A stretch of 56,259 nucleotides of DNA, from contig NZ_CALDXR010000060.1 in assembly GCF_937920985.1 (NCBI RefSeq), positions 1 through 56,259 of the forward strand, read 5' to 3'. This document shows positions 1-8,293 of the stretch, one piece after another. The position numbers and the translations under genes are program-made. Under the pieces are notes generated by a model. It made no database searches, was not told the origin of the DNA, and saw only the letters and a list, made by a program, of their open reading frames with translations. This DNA comes from an uncultured Phascolarctobacterium sp. (GTDB taxonomy: Bacteria; Bacillota; Negativicutes; Acidaminococcales; Acidaminococcaceae). Within the stretch, counting starts at the first letter, position 1. The number at the start of each line of letters is the position of its first letter.

Positions 1-46
1 GCGTAGTGGACTTTCACCACCTAGTTATCGCCCATGCTGGGCGCAC
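1..46 (-). mobile_element. Group II intron, 5' end (partial, runs off left edge)
   Basis: Read on the minus strand from base 46, the sequence begins GTGCGCCCAGCATGGGCG, matching the conserved 5' start of bacterial group II introns (GUGYG) with the first short hairpin. It continues with a GGTGGTGAAAGTCCAC segment typical of intron domain I. The intron starts one base after the T-run of the hicAB terminator. That is the insertion habit of class C (IIC) introns, which target sites just downstream of intrinsic terminators. Only 46 bases are visible, so the maturase ORF and 3' end cannot be checked. The plus-strand translation of this stretch should not be read as a protein. Confidence 0.75.
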
Positions 47-47
47 C

Positions 48-98
48 AAAAAAAGCCGCCGGCTCAGGAGATTTTTCTCTGAGTCTGCGGCTTTTTTT
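48..98 (-). terminator. Intrinsic terminator of hicAB, intron insertion site
   Basis: GCCGC...GCGGC hairpin (about 55-91) with an inner CTCAG/CTGAG stem. It has seven A on the left and seven T on the right, so it could work in both directions. On the minus strand it closes hicAB, and the group II intron starts directly after its T-run. Confidence 0.85.
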
Positions 99-109
99 GC
101 TTCTATAAA

Positions 110-508
110 TTAACGTGCATTTAATCCCAATTCATTAATCAAGGCACGCTGCAACAAATTTGAAAAATTAATATCGTTATCAATTGCCAGATTATTAAGC
201 CATGCAGGAATCGAGAGCGTCTTCTTTACAGCCTTCGCATTATACTTTTTGTCATAAGCAAGCTTATCAAAAGCAACCATCATCACAAATTGATTGCCTT
301 CCAGATTGATTTCATTGGGTTTTGATGCCTGAGGATATTCTTCAGGCTTTTTACCTTCCAACATCAGGCCAATCACTTCCTGCACCATCTCCAAAGCTTC
401 TTCCAAAGAATCTCCTTGAGTATTGCAGCCGGGAATATCCGGAACATACACAGAAACGCCTACTTCCTCAGGTTCAAAAATTACCGGATAAAAATATTTT
501 TTAGACAT
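110..508 (-). CDS. hicB: HicB family antitoxin
   Basis: 132-residue antitoxin of a type II HicAB pair. Residues about 1-60 (YPVIFEPEEVGVSVYVPDIP, GCNTQGDSLEEAL) form the HicB partial RNase-H-like fold that binds HicA. The C-terminal part (KTLSIPAWLNNLAIDNDINFSN) looks like a ribbon-helix-helix DNA-binding domain. HicB neutralises HicA and normally represses its own promoter. It lies 20 bases downstream of hicA, an order (toxin first) common for hicAB. A palindrome inside the hicA promoter is the likely operator. Family assignment is firm; activity is inferred. Confidence 0.92.
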   Translation of the reverse strand: MSKKYFYPVIFEPEEVGVSVYVPDIPGCNTQGDSLEEALEMVQEVIGLMLEGKKPEEYPQASKPNEINLEGNQFVMMVAFDKLAYDKKYNAKAVKKTLSIPAWLNNLAIDNDINFSNLLQRALINELGLNAR

Positions 509-528
509 AATACGCTCCTTTCTTCTCC

Positions 529-723
529 TTATCGTTTTAATCCAGCCTGCTTTAAAATAGCCTGTTCTAAGCCTTTCTTTAATTCTTTAGTATGCAAAGG
601 TACAGCAACAGTTATATTCCGCTGTGGATTAAAATATTTTTGATGAGAACCATTATTGCTCTTCACATAAACAAAACCATTTTGTAAAAGCAATCTGATC
701 ATTTCTTTAGGGGTTAGTGGCAT
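529..723 (-). CDS. hicA: HicA family mRNA interferase toxin
   Basis: 64-residue HicA with a double-stranded-RNA-binding-like fold. The N-terminus MPLTPKEMIRLLLQNGF and the GSHQKY motif carry the family's conserved catalytic histidine (His27). A strong ribosome binding site (AAAGGAGG) precedes the ATG. HicA cleaves mRNA and stops growth when HicB is lost. It is the first gene of a two-gene operon ending at the terminator at 48-98. Full length for the family, with no sign of decay. Confidence 0.92.
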   Translation of the reverse strand: MPLTPKEMIRLLLQNGFVYVKSNNGSHQKYFNPQRNITVAVPLHTKELKKGLEQAILKQAGLKR

Positions 724-744
724 AAACGCAACCTCCTTTAATTT

Positions 745-773
745 ATTATACTACGTAATATTACGTATGTAAA
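745..773 (-). promoter_or_regulatory. hicAB promoter with palindromic operator
   Basis: Minus-strand -35 TTTACA (768-773), 17-base spacer, -10 TATAAT (745-750). The spacer contains the perfect 16-base palindrome TACGTAATATTACGTA (752-767). A dimeric repressor bound there would block RNA polymerase; HicB is the obvious candidate (inference). Confidence 0.75.
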
Positions 774-854
774 GGAATGCACGCTGCAACAAAAAAGTCT
801 TCGCACACATCCGAATATGCACGAAGACCAAAAGATTATTATAAAATTTTTACC

Positions 855-2102
855 TCACAGCAACCAATGGAACATACCGAAATAAGAGAAAACACACAAC
901 ACGGAAACGCCCAGCGCAGAAACGCCGAACATTTTCATAAACAGATTCTGCTGCTGCTTCTGATTAGCATTAGCGGCCGAAGCATATGCTGCCAACGCCA
1001 ATGCACCGCCTGTAGAAAGCGGACTGATGGCAGCGACATGTGAAATCGTTGTAATCGAGGAAGCCAATTCGAACTCATTCACCCCGCCAAGCTGCTGGGC
1101 AACATGCGGCACAGTCGGCAGCAGCGTAGGCATAACAACACCGCTGCTTGAGCTGAACCAGCTCATAATACCGGAGGTAAGTCCCATAACAGCGGCAGCA
1201 CTTTTAGCGCTCATCAGCGAAACAAGCACATTGGAAAGCACCTCAATACCGCCGAGATCTATAATCAGCTGCATCAAAACACCGACACCGGTAATCAGCA
1301 GCAGCGTATTCCAAGGAATGTGCCTGATAGCTTTGCTCTCATCGGAAACACGTAAAAAGGACAATACCGCAGCAACTGCAAAGCTGACCAGTCCGACATT
1401 AATACGCAAAAGCATAACCATAAGCACCATCACTACAATACCGGCAATAGTCGTCAGCTGCCTTTTGTTAAAGCAGGGAACTTCTTTTTTCTGCTCCACA
1501 ACAGCAGAACGCAGCTTATAGCCTCCCAACAAAATATAGATAATAACGGCATAAATAGTAAATGAAAGAATACCATTCATAAGAAAATCATTTTCAATAC
1601 CGGTTAAGCCAAACTCTGCGCACAGATTCGCACCGATAATGCCGGTAGCAGCAAGCGGTGATAAACCACCGGCGCAAGAACCCAAAACAGTTAAGGTTGA
1701 AAGCAGCACTGGACTGATTTTCATTTCTGCTGCCAAGGACATGGAAAAAACCATCATTATAGCCATAGTCGGTACAGATCCGGGACCAAGCGCAGCAAGT
1801 ATAATCGAGAATACATAAATAATGATCGGAATCAGGTAAACACGCTTACCTGCTAAGGAAATAACTTTTTGTGCCAGTAAATCCAGACTGCCGTTAATCT
1901 GTGCCAAACTGAACAAATAAGTTACACCCAAAAGCATCAGAAACAAAGAAGCATTGAAGCCTTTAATAATTTCCGCATCACTGATGCCTGCCATACGTCC
2001 CAAAAGCAAGGCAAAAGCTATGCACAAAAGACCCGTATTCATTTTACGGATAAAACCAAGCATTATCGCCAGCAGTAAAAAACCCAAGGATAACAGAGCC
2101 AT
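855..2102 (-). CDS. MatC-like dicarboxylate carrier (ion transporter superfamily)
   Basis: 415-residue, highly hydrophobic inner-membrane protein with about 10-12 membrane segments. The N-terminal half resembles the MatC (malonate/dicarboxylate carrier) N-terminal domain and the whole fits the SLC13/ArsB/NhaD superfamily. The two halves carry re-entrant-loop-like small-residue motifs (GPGSVPTMAIMM; SWFSSSSGVVMPTLLPT). Substrate cannot be read from sequence; a C4-dicarboxylate or malonate is plausible by homology. Single-gene unit with ribosome binding site TGGAGG and its own promoter. An MFS-type or anion-antiporter role remains possible. Confidence 0.8.
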   Translation of the reverse strand: MALLSLGFLLLAIMLGFIRKMNTGLLCIAFALLLGRMAGISDAEIIKGFNASLFLMLLGVTYLFSLAQINGSLDLLAQKVISLAGKRVYLIPIIIYVFSIILAALGPGSVPTMAIMMVFSMSLAAEMKISPVLLSTLTVLGSCAGGLSPLAATGIIGANLCAEFGLTGIENDFLMNGILSFTIYAVIIYILLGGYKLRSAVVEQKKEVPCFNKRQLTTIAGIVVMVLMVMLLRINVGLVSFAVAAVLSFLRVSDESKAIRHIPWNTLLLITGVGVLMQLIIDLGGIEVLSNVLVSLMSAKSAAAVMGLTSGIMSWFSSSSGVVMPTLLPTVPHVAQQLGGVNEFELASSITTISHVAAISPLSTGGALALAAYASAANANQKQQQNLFMKMFGVSALGVSVLCVFSYFGMFHWLL

Positions 2103-2474
2103 CGGAAACCTCCAAAAAATTTATTTGAGAGTGTATTTGAGAGTGTAACAACGGGAATATTAAATATAACAGAATCGCCATTTATATAATAACACTTAGG
2201 AATTACTTTGTAAAACGGTAGTTTTGTTTATCTTATTCTTGTTTGGCATTAAAATTATTCCACACAGGAATAGTCTTTTTATTGTCGCCAGCAGTGCAGA
2301 TATATGCTATGCTATTCCAACTCTTCAAAGTAAAATAGTTTATTTCCTGCAAAATAAATGTTACAATAAATAATTGAGAGAAGATTAGACAGGTTTCATG
2401 GCTAAGCTGATGCCGTGAACCTGATGATGGAGATGATTGCTTTGCCAAATTACGCAGATATCAACGGACGGCCG
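2103..2474. other. Intergenic region between divergent matC-like and nat genes
   Basis: Contains a leftward promoter for the carrier: -35 TTTACA (2209-2214), 17-base spacer, -10 TATTAT (2186-2191). It also has a direct repeat TTTGAGAGTGTA (about 2123-2147). Near the nat gene an imperfect hairpin AGGTTtCAtGGC / GCCgTGaACCT lies at about 2391-2422. No RNA gene is recognised. Confidence 0.5.
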
Positions 2475-3278
2475 ATGAAGAAGCTGCAAATAGAACAATA
2501 CCTGCGCAAGCTGCAGCTCAACGACTTTGAGCCAACTGTTAATTTAGCAACCTTGACTAAATTGCAGGACGCGCACCTCAAATATATTCCCTATGAAAAT
2601 TTTGACTGTCTAAACGGCAAAATTACCTCGCTCAAAAGACAGGATATGTTCAATAAGGTTATCATGCACAACCGCGGCGGTATCTGCTTTGAGCTGAACG
2701 GACTTTACAACTGGCTTTTGGAATCCCTGGGCTTTGATGTGACCAGCTATTCCGCCCGCTTTATCGATAAAATGGAAACCTACCAGCTGCGCCGCCACCG
2801 CGTAATGTGTGTAGCTTTAGGCGATAAGCGTTATCTTACCGATGTCGGTGTGAACAGCGAAAGCCCGCGTGTGCCGCTGGAAATTACTGAAGGCCTGATT
2901 CAAAGCGACGGCATCAGCCAATACAAATTTACCCGCAGTGAGTTTTGGGGTTGGCTGCTTTGGCAAAAGGAGCGCGGCAAAATTTGGAAACGCCTCTTTG
3001 GCTTTACCGAAGAGCCGCAGATAGACAAAGACTTTATTACCGCCAGCTTCTGGTGCGACGCACATCCAGACTCACCGTTTATCAAAAGCAAAAAGCTGTC
3101 TATTTTCCGCGAGGACTGCAATATTACCGTTCGCGGCAACTATTTAAAATTTTACCTCGGCGGTCGCGTTAAGTACCGCTATAAAATTAACACCGGTGCC
3201 GAGCTTAAGGAAATTCTTTGGGAGTATTTCGGTATTAATGTAGAATACCGGCTCAAGGATGACGGTATAGAATACTAA
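2475..3278 (+). CDS. nat: Arylamine N-acetyltransferase
   Basis: Cytoplasmic NAT family enzyme that moves acetyl from acetyl-CoA to arylamines or hydrazines through a cysteine thioester. Numbered from the ATG at 2475, the catalytic triad is visible: Cys71 in RGGICFELN, His108 in RRHRVM and Asp123 in LTDVGVN, the classical spacing. The reading frame opens further upstream (GTG at 2415, ATGs at 2424-2433), but family alignment begins at MKKLQIEQYL and no upstream start has a well-spaced ribosome binding site; the start is therefore uncertain. 267 residues is normal. It is followed 20 bases later by cca in the same direction. Natural substrate unknown. Confidence 0.9.
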   Translation: MKKLQIEQYLRKLQLNDFEPTVNLATLTKLQDAHLKYIPYENFDCLNGKITSLKRQDMFNKVIMHNRGGICFELNGLYNWLLESLGFDVTSYSARFIDKMETYQLRRHRVMCVALGDKRYLTDVGVNSESPRVPLEITEGLIQSDGISQYKFTRSEFWGWLLWQKERGKIWKRLFGFTEEPQIDKDFITASFWCDAHPDSPFIKSKKLSIFREDCNITVRGNYLKFYLGGRVKYRYKINTGAELKEILWEYFGINVEYRLKDDGIEY

Positions 3279-3298
3279 GCCGGCAGGAGATTTGTAAA

Positions 3299-4819
3299 AT
3301 GCCTGATTTATTTTTTCCAAGTTATACAAAAAAAATACTGTCTGCCTTGAACGCTGCCGGCTATGAAGCCTATCTTGTCGGCGGTGCCGTGCGTGACCTG
3401 CTTTTAGGCAAATCACCGGACGATTACGATATCACTACCAATGCTCTGCCGGAGCAGGTTCTGGCAGTTTGCAAGCAAAATGGTTGGAAAACTGTTGACC
3501 AATTAGGTCATAATTTCGGCTGTGTAGTCATTGTTATCGACGGCGTTGCTACCGAAGTAACAACCTTCCGCGGCGAACGCTATAACGACGAAGATATGCA
3601 TCGCCCTGCTGCAACGTGGTTTTGCAGCAGTCTGCGCGAGGATTTGAGCCGTCGCGATTTTACTGTCAACGCTATGGCGCTATCACTGGACGGCACATTG
3701 TATGATTACTTTGGCGGTCAGCAGGATTTGCAGCAGAAAATTTTGCGCACCGTAGGTGACGCTAAGCAACGCTTTCAAGAGGACGCTCTACGTATGCTGC
3801 GTGCCTGCCGCTTTGTGGCACAGCTCGGCTTTACGTACGAGCAGGCAGGCTGCGAAGCACTGCCTGCCTGCGGTGCGCCGAACACCCCCTACTACCTGCC
3901 GCATGGCTATAGCTTTCCGATAGAACGCTGCGCCGGTCTTTCGTTGGAGCGTGTACGCAAGGAACTGGAAAAGCTCCTTACATCTGAATATGCAGGCAAG
4001 GGCTTAATGCTGATGATGGCAACAGGCCTTTTAGGTACAAACTGTCATGCCCGCGAAAACGGCAACGATACTCTCATTCCCATTCTTCCGGAAGCACTGC
4101 ACCTTTTAGGACTGCACCAAAATCCGCGCTTTCATTTATACGATACCTGGGAGCACACACTGTTGGCAATTGACAGCAGCCCGCGTGATTTAACCATCCG
4201 TTGGGCGTTAGTGCTGCACGATCTTGGCAAGGGCTTGCCGAATGTCCGCAAGCTGAACAAGGAAGGACAGCCAAGCGATCCCGGCCACGAAGCAGAAAGC
4301 GCAAAAATGGCTAAAGCTATCCTGACACGCCTAGGCTATAACAAAAGCTTTATACATTTGGTTACCTGGCTGGTAGCGCAGCATATGCGCTTCGCGCCTA
4401 TGCTGCTCACCGGCGAGCGCACCCTGCTGCGCTGGGTGCGCAGCGAAGCCGCCAACTCCGGCTTTCGCACGCAGGCAGAGCTGACGCAGGCCTACAGTCT
4501 GCTGGTCGAAGTTTTTCTTGCTGATATGGGAGCAACCCACGCCCGCGAAAACGAACAGCTGATGGCCGAAGGTCGCCTTTTAGGCCGTCAGGTTGTGGAA
4601 CTGGTACGCACACGCATGCCTGTATGCACCAAGGATCTTGCCATCGGCGGACGCGGGCTGCTGGAGCTTATTCCCAAGGCTGACATTAAAAATATTTTAT
4701 CCTACCTGCTGGAACGCGTACAATCAGGTAATCTTCCCAACGAAAAAGAAGCTTTGCTCACAGCAGTCCATAAGCATCTTAAGCGTAAAACTACACTCAG
4801 TTTAGGAGAGCAGCTATGA
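3299..4819 (+). CDS. cca: CCA tRNA nucleotidyltransferase with HD domain
   Basis: Class II tRNA nucleotidyltransferase, which builds or repairs the CCA 3' end of tRNA. The head domain has VGGAVRDLLLG followed by DDYDITTNA, supplying the metal-binding aspartates, and RRDFTVNAMA later in the palm. An HD phosphohydrolase domain follows (VLHDLGKG, near residue 305). 506 residues is at the long side for the bacterial family because of the HD domain and a long tail. A good ribosome binding site (AGGAG) precedes ATG 3299. The stop overlaps the start of the next gene (ATGA). A poly(A) polymerase role cannot be fully excluded from sequence. Confidence 0.93.
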   Translation: MPDLFFPSYTKKILSALNAAGYEAYLVGGAVRDLLLGKSPDDYDITTNALPEQVLAVCKQNGWKTVDQLGHNFGCVVIVIDGVATEVTTFRGERYNDEDMHRPAATWFCSSLREDLSRRDFTVNAMALSLDGTLYDYFGGQQDLQQKILRTVGDAKQRFQEDALRMLRACRFVAQLGFTYEQAGCEALPACGAPNTPYYLPHGYSFPIERCAGLSLERVRKELEKLLTSEYAGKGLMLMMATGLLGTNCHARENGNDTLIPILPEALHLLGLHQNPRFHLYDTWEHTLLAIDSSPRDLTIRWALVLHDLGKGLPNVRKLNKEGQPSDPGHEAESAKMAKAILTRLGYNKSFIHLVTWLVAQHMRFAPMLLTGERTLLRWVRSEAANSGFRTQAELTQAYSLLVEVFLADMGATHARENEQLMAEGRLLGRQVVELVRTRMPVCTKDLAIGGRGLLELIPKADIKNILSYLLERVQSGNLPNEKEALLTAVHKHLKRKTTLSLGEQL

Positions 4820-5562
4820 AAACAAAGCGCATTTTAACGGCCATTGTTTGCCTGCTAGTCATTTTAGGCGGCCTTAATTATCTTTTTCAGCAATCCCCTA
4901 TGCCCATCGGCACACCAGGAAGCACACCGGCAGCCGGTGCCGCACAATTCGTAGGCAAACACGATATCAAGGATTCACCCTATTTTAAACATCCTGATTT
5001 TTATAATATGCAATCTGATGAGCATCTTACTATTTTGCCGAAATTTGCCACTACGCAGCAAATCACTCATTATACCTGTGGTCCGGCCGCTGCAAATATG
5101 GTTGTAAAATATTACAAAGGCAAAACGCTCGATGATGAGCTGGCTGTTGCCAAAATCATGGGCAGCAGCAAAACCGTCGGCACCAACACCAAGGGCATGG
5201 TAAACTACTTTGAAAAAATCGGTTGGGAGTTCCATTCCTCCATCAAAGATAAAACTCCCGACAACTATAAGGATTTCCTTAAATTTATCGAGAGTAATCT
5301 GAAACATAATACCCCTATTATTGTAGAAAATGTTGACTGGGGAGGACATTGGCGTGTCATCATCGGTTATGACAGCATGGGCACCGCACACAAAAGTGAC
5401 GATGTGCTTATTATGGCAGATCCCTATGATACTACCGACCATCTGCAGGACGGCTACAGCATTGTGCCGGCAGAACGCTTCTTCTATATGTGGTTTGACC
5501 ATCAGCTTTTCCCGCAAAGTGAGCAAAAACGCCAATGGCTGACAGCTAAACCAAAAGATTAA
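4816..5562 (+). CDS. Membrane-anchored or secreted C39-like cysteine peptidase domain protein
   Basis: 248-residue protein with one N-terminal hydrophobic segment (about residues 5-24, signal anchor or signal peptide), a low-complexity linker, then a papain-like C39_2 domain. The likely catalytic Cys88 lies in HYTCGPAAANM and the histidine in GGHWRVIIGYD, with a following Asp in MADPYD. Such domains act outside the membrane; the substrate is unknown. Translationally coupled to cca by a 4-base overlap, and followed by a strong terminator, so these two genes end a transcription unit. A non-proteolytic role is possible. Confidence 0.78.
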   Translation: MKTKRILTAIVCLLVILGGLNYLFQQSPMPIGTPGSTPAAGAAQFVGKHDIKDSPYFKHPDFYNMQSDEHLTILPKFATTQQITHYTCGPAAANMVVKYYKGKTLDDELAVAKIMGSSKTVGTNTKGMVNYFEKIGWEFHSSIKDKTPDNYKDFLKFIESNLKHNTPIIVENVDWGGHWRVIIGYDSMGTAHKSDDVLIMADPYDTTDHLQDGYSIVPAERFFYMWFDHQLFPQSEQKRQWLTAKPKD

Positions 5563-5593
5563 AAAGCATTCCATAATGTTTTTTCAAAACAAA

Positions 5594-5623
5594 ACCGTTG
5601 CCGCATTTTCCTGCAGCAACGGT
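5594..5623. terminator. Bidirectional terminator between convergent genes
   Basis: ACCGTTGC (5594-5601) pairs with GCAACGGT (5616-5623). It is flanked by A-rich sequence on the left and TCTTTTATT on the right, so it serves the peptidase gene (plus) and the MFS gene (minus). Confidence 0.88.
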
Positions 5624-5645
5624 CTTTTATTATATATATATCAAT

Positions 5646-6884
5646 TTAGCTAACAATCTCCTGCTCCACGCCACGCACACGCGTAAAGTACGAATACAAG
5701 GCTAAGGCCATAAGCACGCAACCGGCAAACACAAGCACATAACGCGAGCTCATAAAGCTGCCCAAGGCACCGCCAACAAGCGGTCCTACCACACCGCCAA
5801 ACTGCTGCGCGCTCGTAACCAGACCAAAGGCCTTACCGCGCATATTGGCAGCAGTAACACGTGTCAGGTTAGCATTGATATTAGGCACAGCACCTGCCAG
5901 GAACAGGCCGTAAACAAACTGAATAGCAGCAAACTGCCACACAGTATTGATGAACACCTGGAAAAGATTAATAAAACCGGCAATAAAGGTTACAATGCAG
6001 AAAACGCGCACATAACCGAAGCGTTGGCCGCGTTTTCCCCAAAACGGCGCAGCCAAAATGCCGGTAATGCCGGACAGCGAGAAAACTACACCGGACATCT
6101 TGATAGCAGCATCACCCATATCATGCATCAGCTCGCCTACGTACAAGGTAATCAGCGGCTGAATTAGCATTACGCAGGTCTGCACCACAAAGAACATAGC
6201 CATAATATACAACAGGCCCTTGTTATGCAAAGCATTCTTTAAATCAGCTAGCAGATTACTTGCTTCGCGCGCGCCCTTATTCAGTACGGACATATCCTTA
6301 ACGATAAACACTACGGCACTAGTTGCAATAAACAAGGCCAGACTGCCTACATAAAACGAAGCACGCATGCCAAACCAGCTGCTCAGATAACCGCCCATCA
6401 ACGGTCCCATGATTGTACCGCTGGCTACCGCAGTCTGCATCAGTCCCATCCCCCAGCCCATACGCTCCTCCGGTAAGGATGAAGACGCCATCGACATACA
6501 GGCAGGCACAAAGCCGGCAACAACACCGCACACAATACGCACCAGAAGAAGCTGATAGACATCCTGACAGACGCCGGTAAGAAAATAGGTCAGCGCCAAA
6601 CCATAGCCGGCGCGAATCGCCATCTTTCTCTGCCCGACATGGTCAGCCAAAGCACCCCAATATGGTGCCATTACGGCAGACCCCATAAAGGTTACGGCAA
6701 AGGTAATACCTGCCCAGAAGTTAACATCAGGCTGGGCAACATGCAGCTCACGCAGCAGATAAACAGGCAAAAACGGTATGCACATAGTATAGCTGGCGCA
6801 ACATAAAAATACTCCCAGCCACAATACAGGCAAATTTGCCTTCCAGCTGCTTTTGTTGTCAGAAGTAAAAGCTTGTATTGACAT
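5646..6884 (-). CDS. MFS transporter, drug:H+ antiporter-like
   Basis: 412-residue inner-membrane protein with 12 predicted membrane helices. The loop between helices 2 and 3 has the MFS motif (WGALADHVGQRKM), and helix 5 carries the antiporter-type motif region (TIMGPLMGGYLSSWFG). Closest in style to MdtG/multidrug-resistance DHA1 members. Exported compound unknown. Ribosome binding site GGGAG precedes ATG 6884. Monocistronic, divergent from the unknown gene at 7110. Confidence 0.87.
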   Translation of the reverse strand: MSIQAFTSDNKSSWKANLPVLWLGVFLCCASYTMCIPFLPVYLLRELHVAQPDVNFWAGITFAVTFMGSAVMAPYWGALADHVGQRKMAIRAGYGLALTYFLTGVCQDVYQLLLVRIVCGVVAGFVPACMSMASSSLPEERMGWGMGLMQTAVASGTIMGPLMGGYLSSWFGMRASFYVGSLALFIATSAVVFIVKDMSVLNKGAREASNLLADLKNALHNKGLLYIMAMFFVVQTCVMLIQPLITLYVGELMHDMGDAAIKMSGVVFSLSGITGILAAPFWGKRGQRFGYVRVFCIVTFIAGFINLFQVFINTVWQFAAIQFVYGLFLAGAVPNINANLTRVTAANMRGKAFGLVTSAQQFGGVVGPLVGGALGSFMSSRYVLVFAGCVLMALALYSYFTRVRGVEQEIVS

Positions 6885-6913
6885 TTTATCTCCCTCTCAT
6901 CTCTCTAATTGCT

Positions 6914-6942
6914 ATTATAACACAATGCAGGCAGATAGTCAC
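6914..6942 (-). promoter_or_regulatory. Promoter of the MFS gene
   Basis: Minus strand: GTGACT (6937-6942), 17-base spacer, TATAAT (6914-6919). The -35 box is weak, the -10 perfect. Confidence 0.5.
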
Positions 6943-6971
6943 AGCAGATAAATGCCGAAGCTTTTTCTTTC

Positions 6972-7001
6972 TAGACAATAGATACACTTTTAGCGTATAA
7001 T
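6972..7001 (+). promoter_or_regulatory. Promoter of the gene at 7110
   Basis: TAGACA (6972-6977), 18-base spacer, TATAAT (6996-7001). Located about 110 bases ahead of the start codon. Confidence 0.55.
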
Positions 7002-7109
7002 ATTGTTTAGATTAAATTCGTATTGTTAGCGATAAAGTAAATCGCTGACAACTTTATCAACGTAAAAATCAAAATGCAGACCTTGAGCCTGTAAAGGAGA
7101 GTGCAGAAT

Positions 7110-8195
7110 TTGAAACCATATAGCATGCAAGAATTAGAAGAATGCGGCTTTTTATCAAAAATGTTCGGCAGCAAGCCTACCGAAAACGGCTGGAAGGAGC
7201 TCAATAATCTGTTGGCTGCAGCACCCGATGCTTTGGCTGTCAGTGCCGACGATGTACATCACGCTCTGAAAAAATGGGGCGTAAAATTCAACGATGATAA
7301 TTTCAACCAACGCAGCGGCATTTACCGCAAGCTGGCAGATGTTATCTTCACTGAAGTACAAAATAAAGAAGACAGCCTTTGGGCGCAGCTTGCACACTTA
7401 GCTGAAATTTTGGAACTGCCGCCGCATCTGGCAAAGCAGGCTGATAAGGCAGCAAAAACAGCTGCTTATTTTGTCCGTTGCCGTGATTTGCTTGCAGGCA
7501 CCGAAAAGCTGGATATCAAACAATTGAATGGGTTATTCGGCTATGACTACGAAGACAGTCTTTCCATGCGTAAGCAGGTTTTCCAAGCACACTTCAACCT
7601 GAAGTTTGATGAAATCAGCAACGCACAGCGTTATACTCCGGAAGAAGAAGCTGCCCTGCGTGCCGATTGCGCAACGTTGGATATCCCTTACGAATTAAAG
7701 AACAATATTGTCAGCGCTCTGGAAAAATACCGCAGCCTGTGGAATGCAGAGCATATGCCTTTAGGTGATATCAAGCAGGATGCCTTCCCGCTCAACCCGG
7801 GTGAAATCTGCCACGCCTATACCAACTGCGGTCTCTGCCAAAACAAAATGATAGAACGCGAGGACAATTACTATGAGCTGACACGCAAATTCCGCATTGA
7901 TGAAACTGTTGCCTTCAAGGGCGAAAAAATCGAGCATCCCAAATTCACCGAGGAAATGACTATTATTGAAGAGCTTGGCATGTTCTTCCTTACTAACCAA
8001 CGTTTAGTTTATATTGGTAAGAAAAATGCTTTCCACATCCCGCTCAACGTTCTCAGCAGTGCTGATTTTGACGGCATCAACATTGTAACCTTCCATCACA
8101 CCGATGGTACCGACAGTATCTTTAAATTCAGTGACGAGGCTGCCGGAGTTTTATACATTCTGTTCGAAAGAACCTTAAAGGCTGCTAAAGCATAA
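7110..8195 (+). CDS. Conserved hypothetical protein with C-terminal PH/GRAM-like domain
   Basis: About 361 residues, no signal peptide and no membrane segment. I do not recognise a named family. The last 100 residues (EMTIIEELGMFFLTNQRLVYIG onwards) have the beta-rich pattern of bacterial PH/GRAM-like domains. Just before this lies a Cys-rich patch, CHAYTNCGLCQNK, that could bind metal. The N-terminal two thirds is helical. Start: AAGGAGA at 7094-7100 lies directly against GTG 7101 but at ideal spacing from TTG 7110, so I chose TTG. Monocistronic, with own promoter and a strong terminator. Function unknown. Confidence 0.7.
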   Translation: MKPYSMQELEECGFLSKMFGSKPTENGWKELNNLLAAAPDALAVSADDVHHALKKWGVKFNDDNFNQRSGIYRKLADVIFTEVQNKEDSLWAQLAHLAEILELPPHLAKQADKAAKTAAYFVRCRDLLAGTEKLDIKQLNGLFGYDYEDSLSMRKQVFQAHFNLKFDEISNAQRYTPEEEAALRADCATLDIPYELKNNIVSALEKYRSLWNAEHMPLGDIKQDAFPLNPGEICHAYTNCGLCQNKMIEREDNYYELTRKFRIDETVAFKGEKIEHPKFTEEMTIIEELGMFFLTNQRLVYIGKKNAFHIPLNVLSSADFDGINIVTFHHTDGTDSIFKFSDEAAGVLYILFERTLKAAKA

Positions 8196-8214
8196 AACAT
8201 CATATATACAAAAT

Positions 8215-8242
8215 ACCCCTGCAGAAATTTTTCTGCAGGGGT
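8215..8242. terminator. Bidirectional terminator
   Basis: Near-perfect palindrome ACCCCTGCAGAAA/TTTCTGCAGGGGT, flanked by A- and T-rich runs, between the convergent genes ending at 8195 and 8294. Confidence 0.88.
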
Positions 8243-8293
8243 TAAATTTTTATCAGCTGTAAAATTTACAAGACAGCTAAAGCCGTCAAAGAA

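Noticed and set aside
1..60. Open plus-strand frame reading DFHHLVIAHAGRT at the left edge
   Set aside because: It is the antisense of a group II intron start; the minus-strand intron signature explains it.
777..2148. Plus-strand frames opposite the MatC-like gene (and similar frames opposite other genes)
   Set aside because: Composition is that of antisense shadows; no ribosome binding sites or family matches.
2391..2422. Hairpin ahead of nat considered as a riboswitch
   Set aside because: Only one imperfect stem; none of the conserved cores of SAM, TPP, FMN, THF, ZTP or cobalamin aptamers is present.
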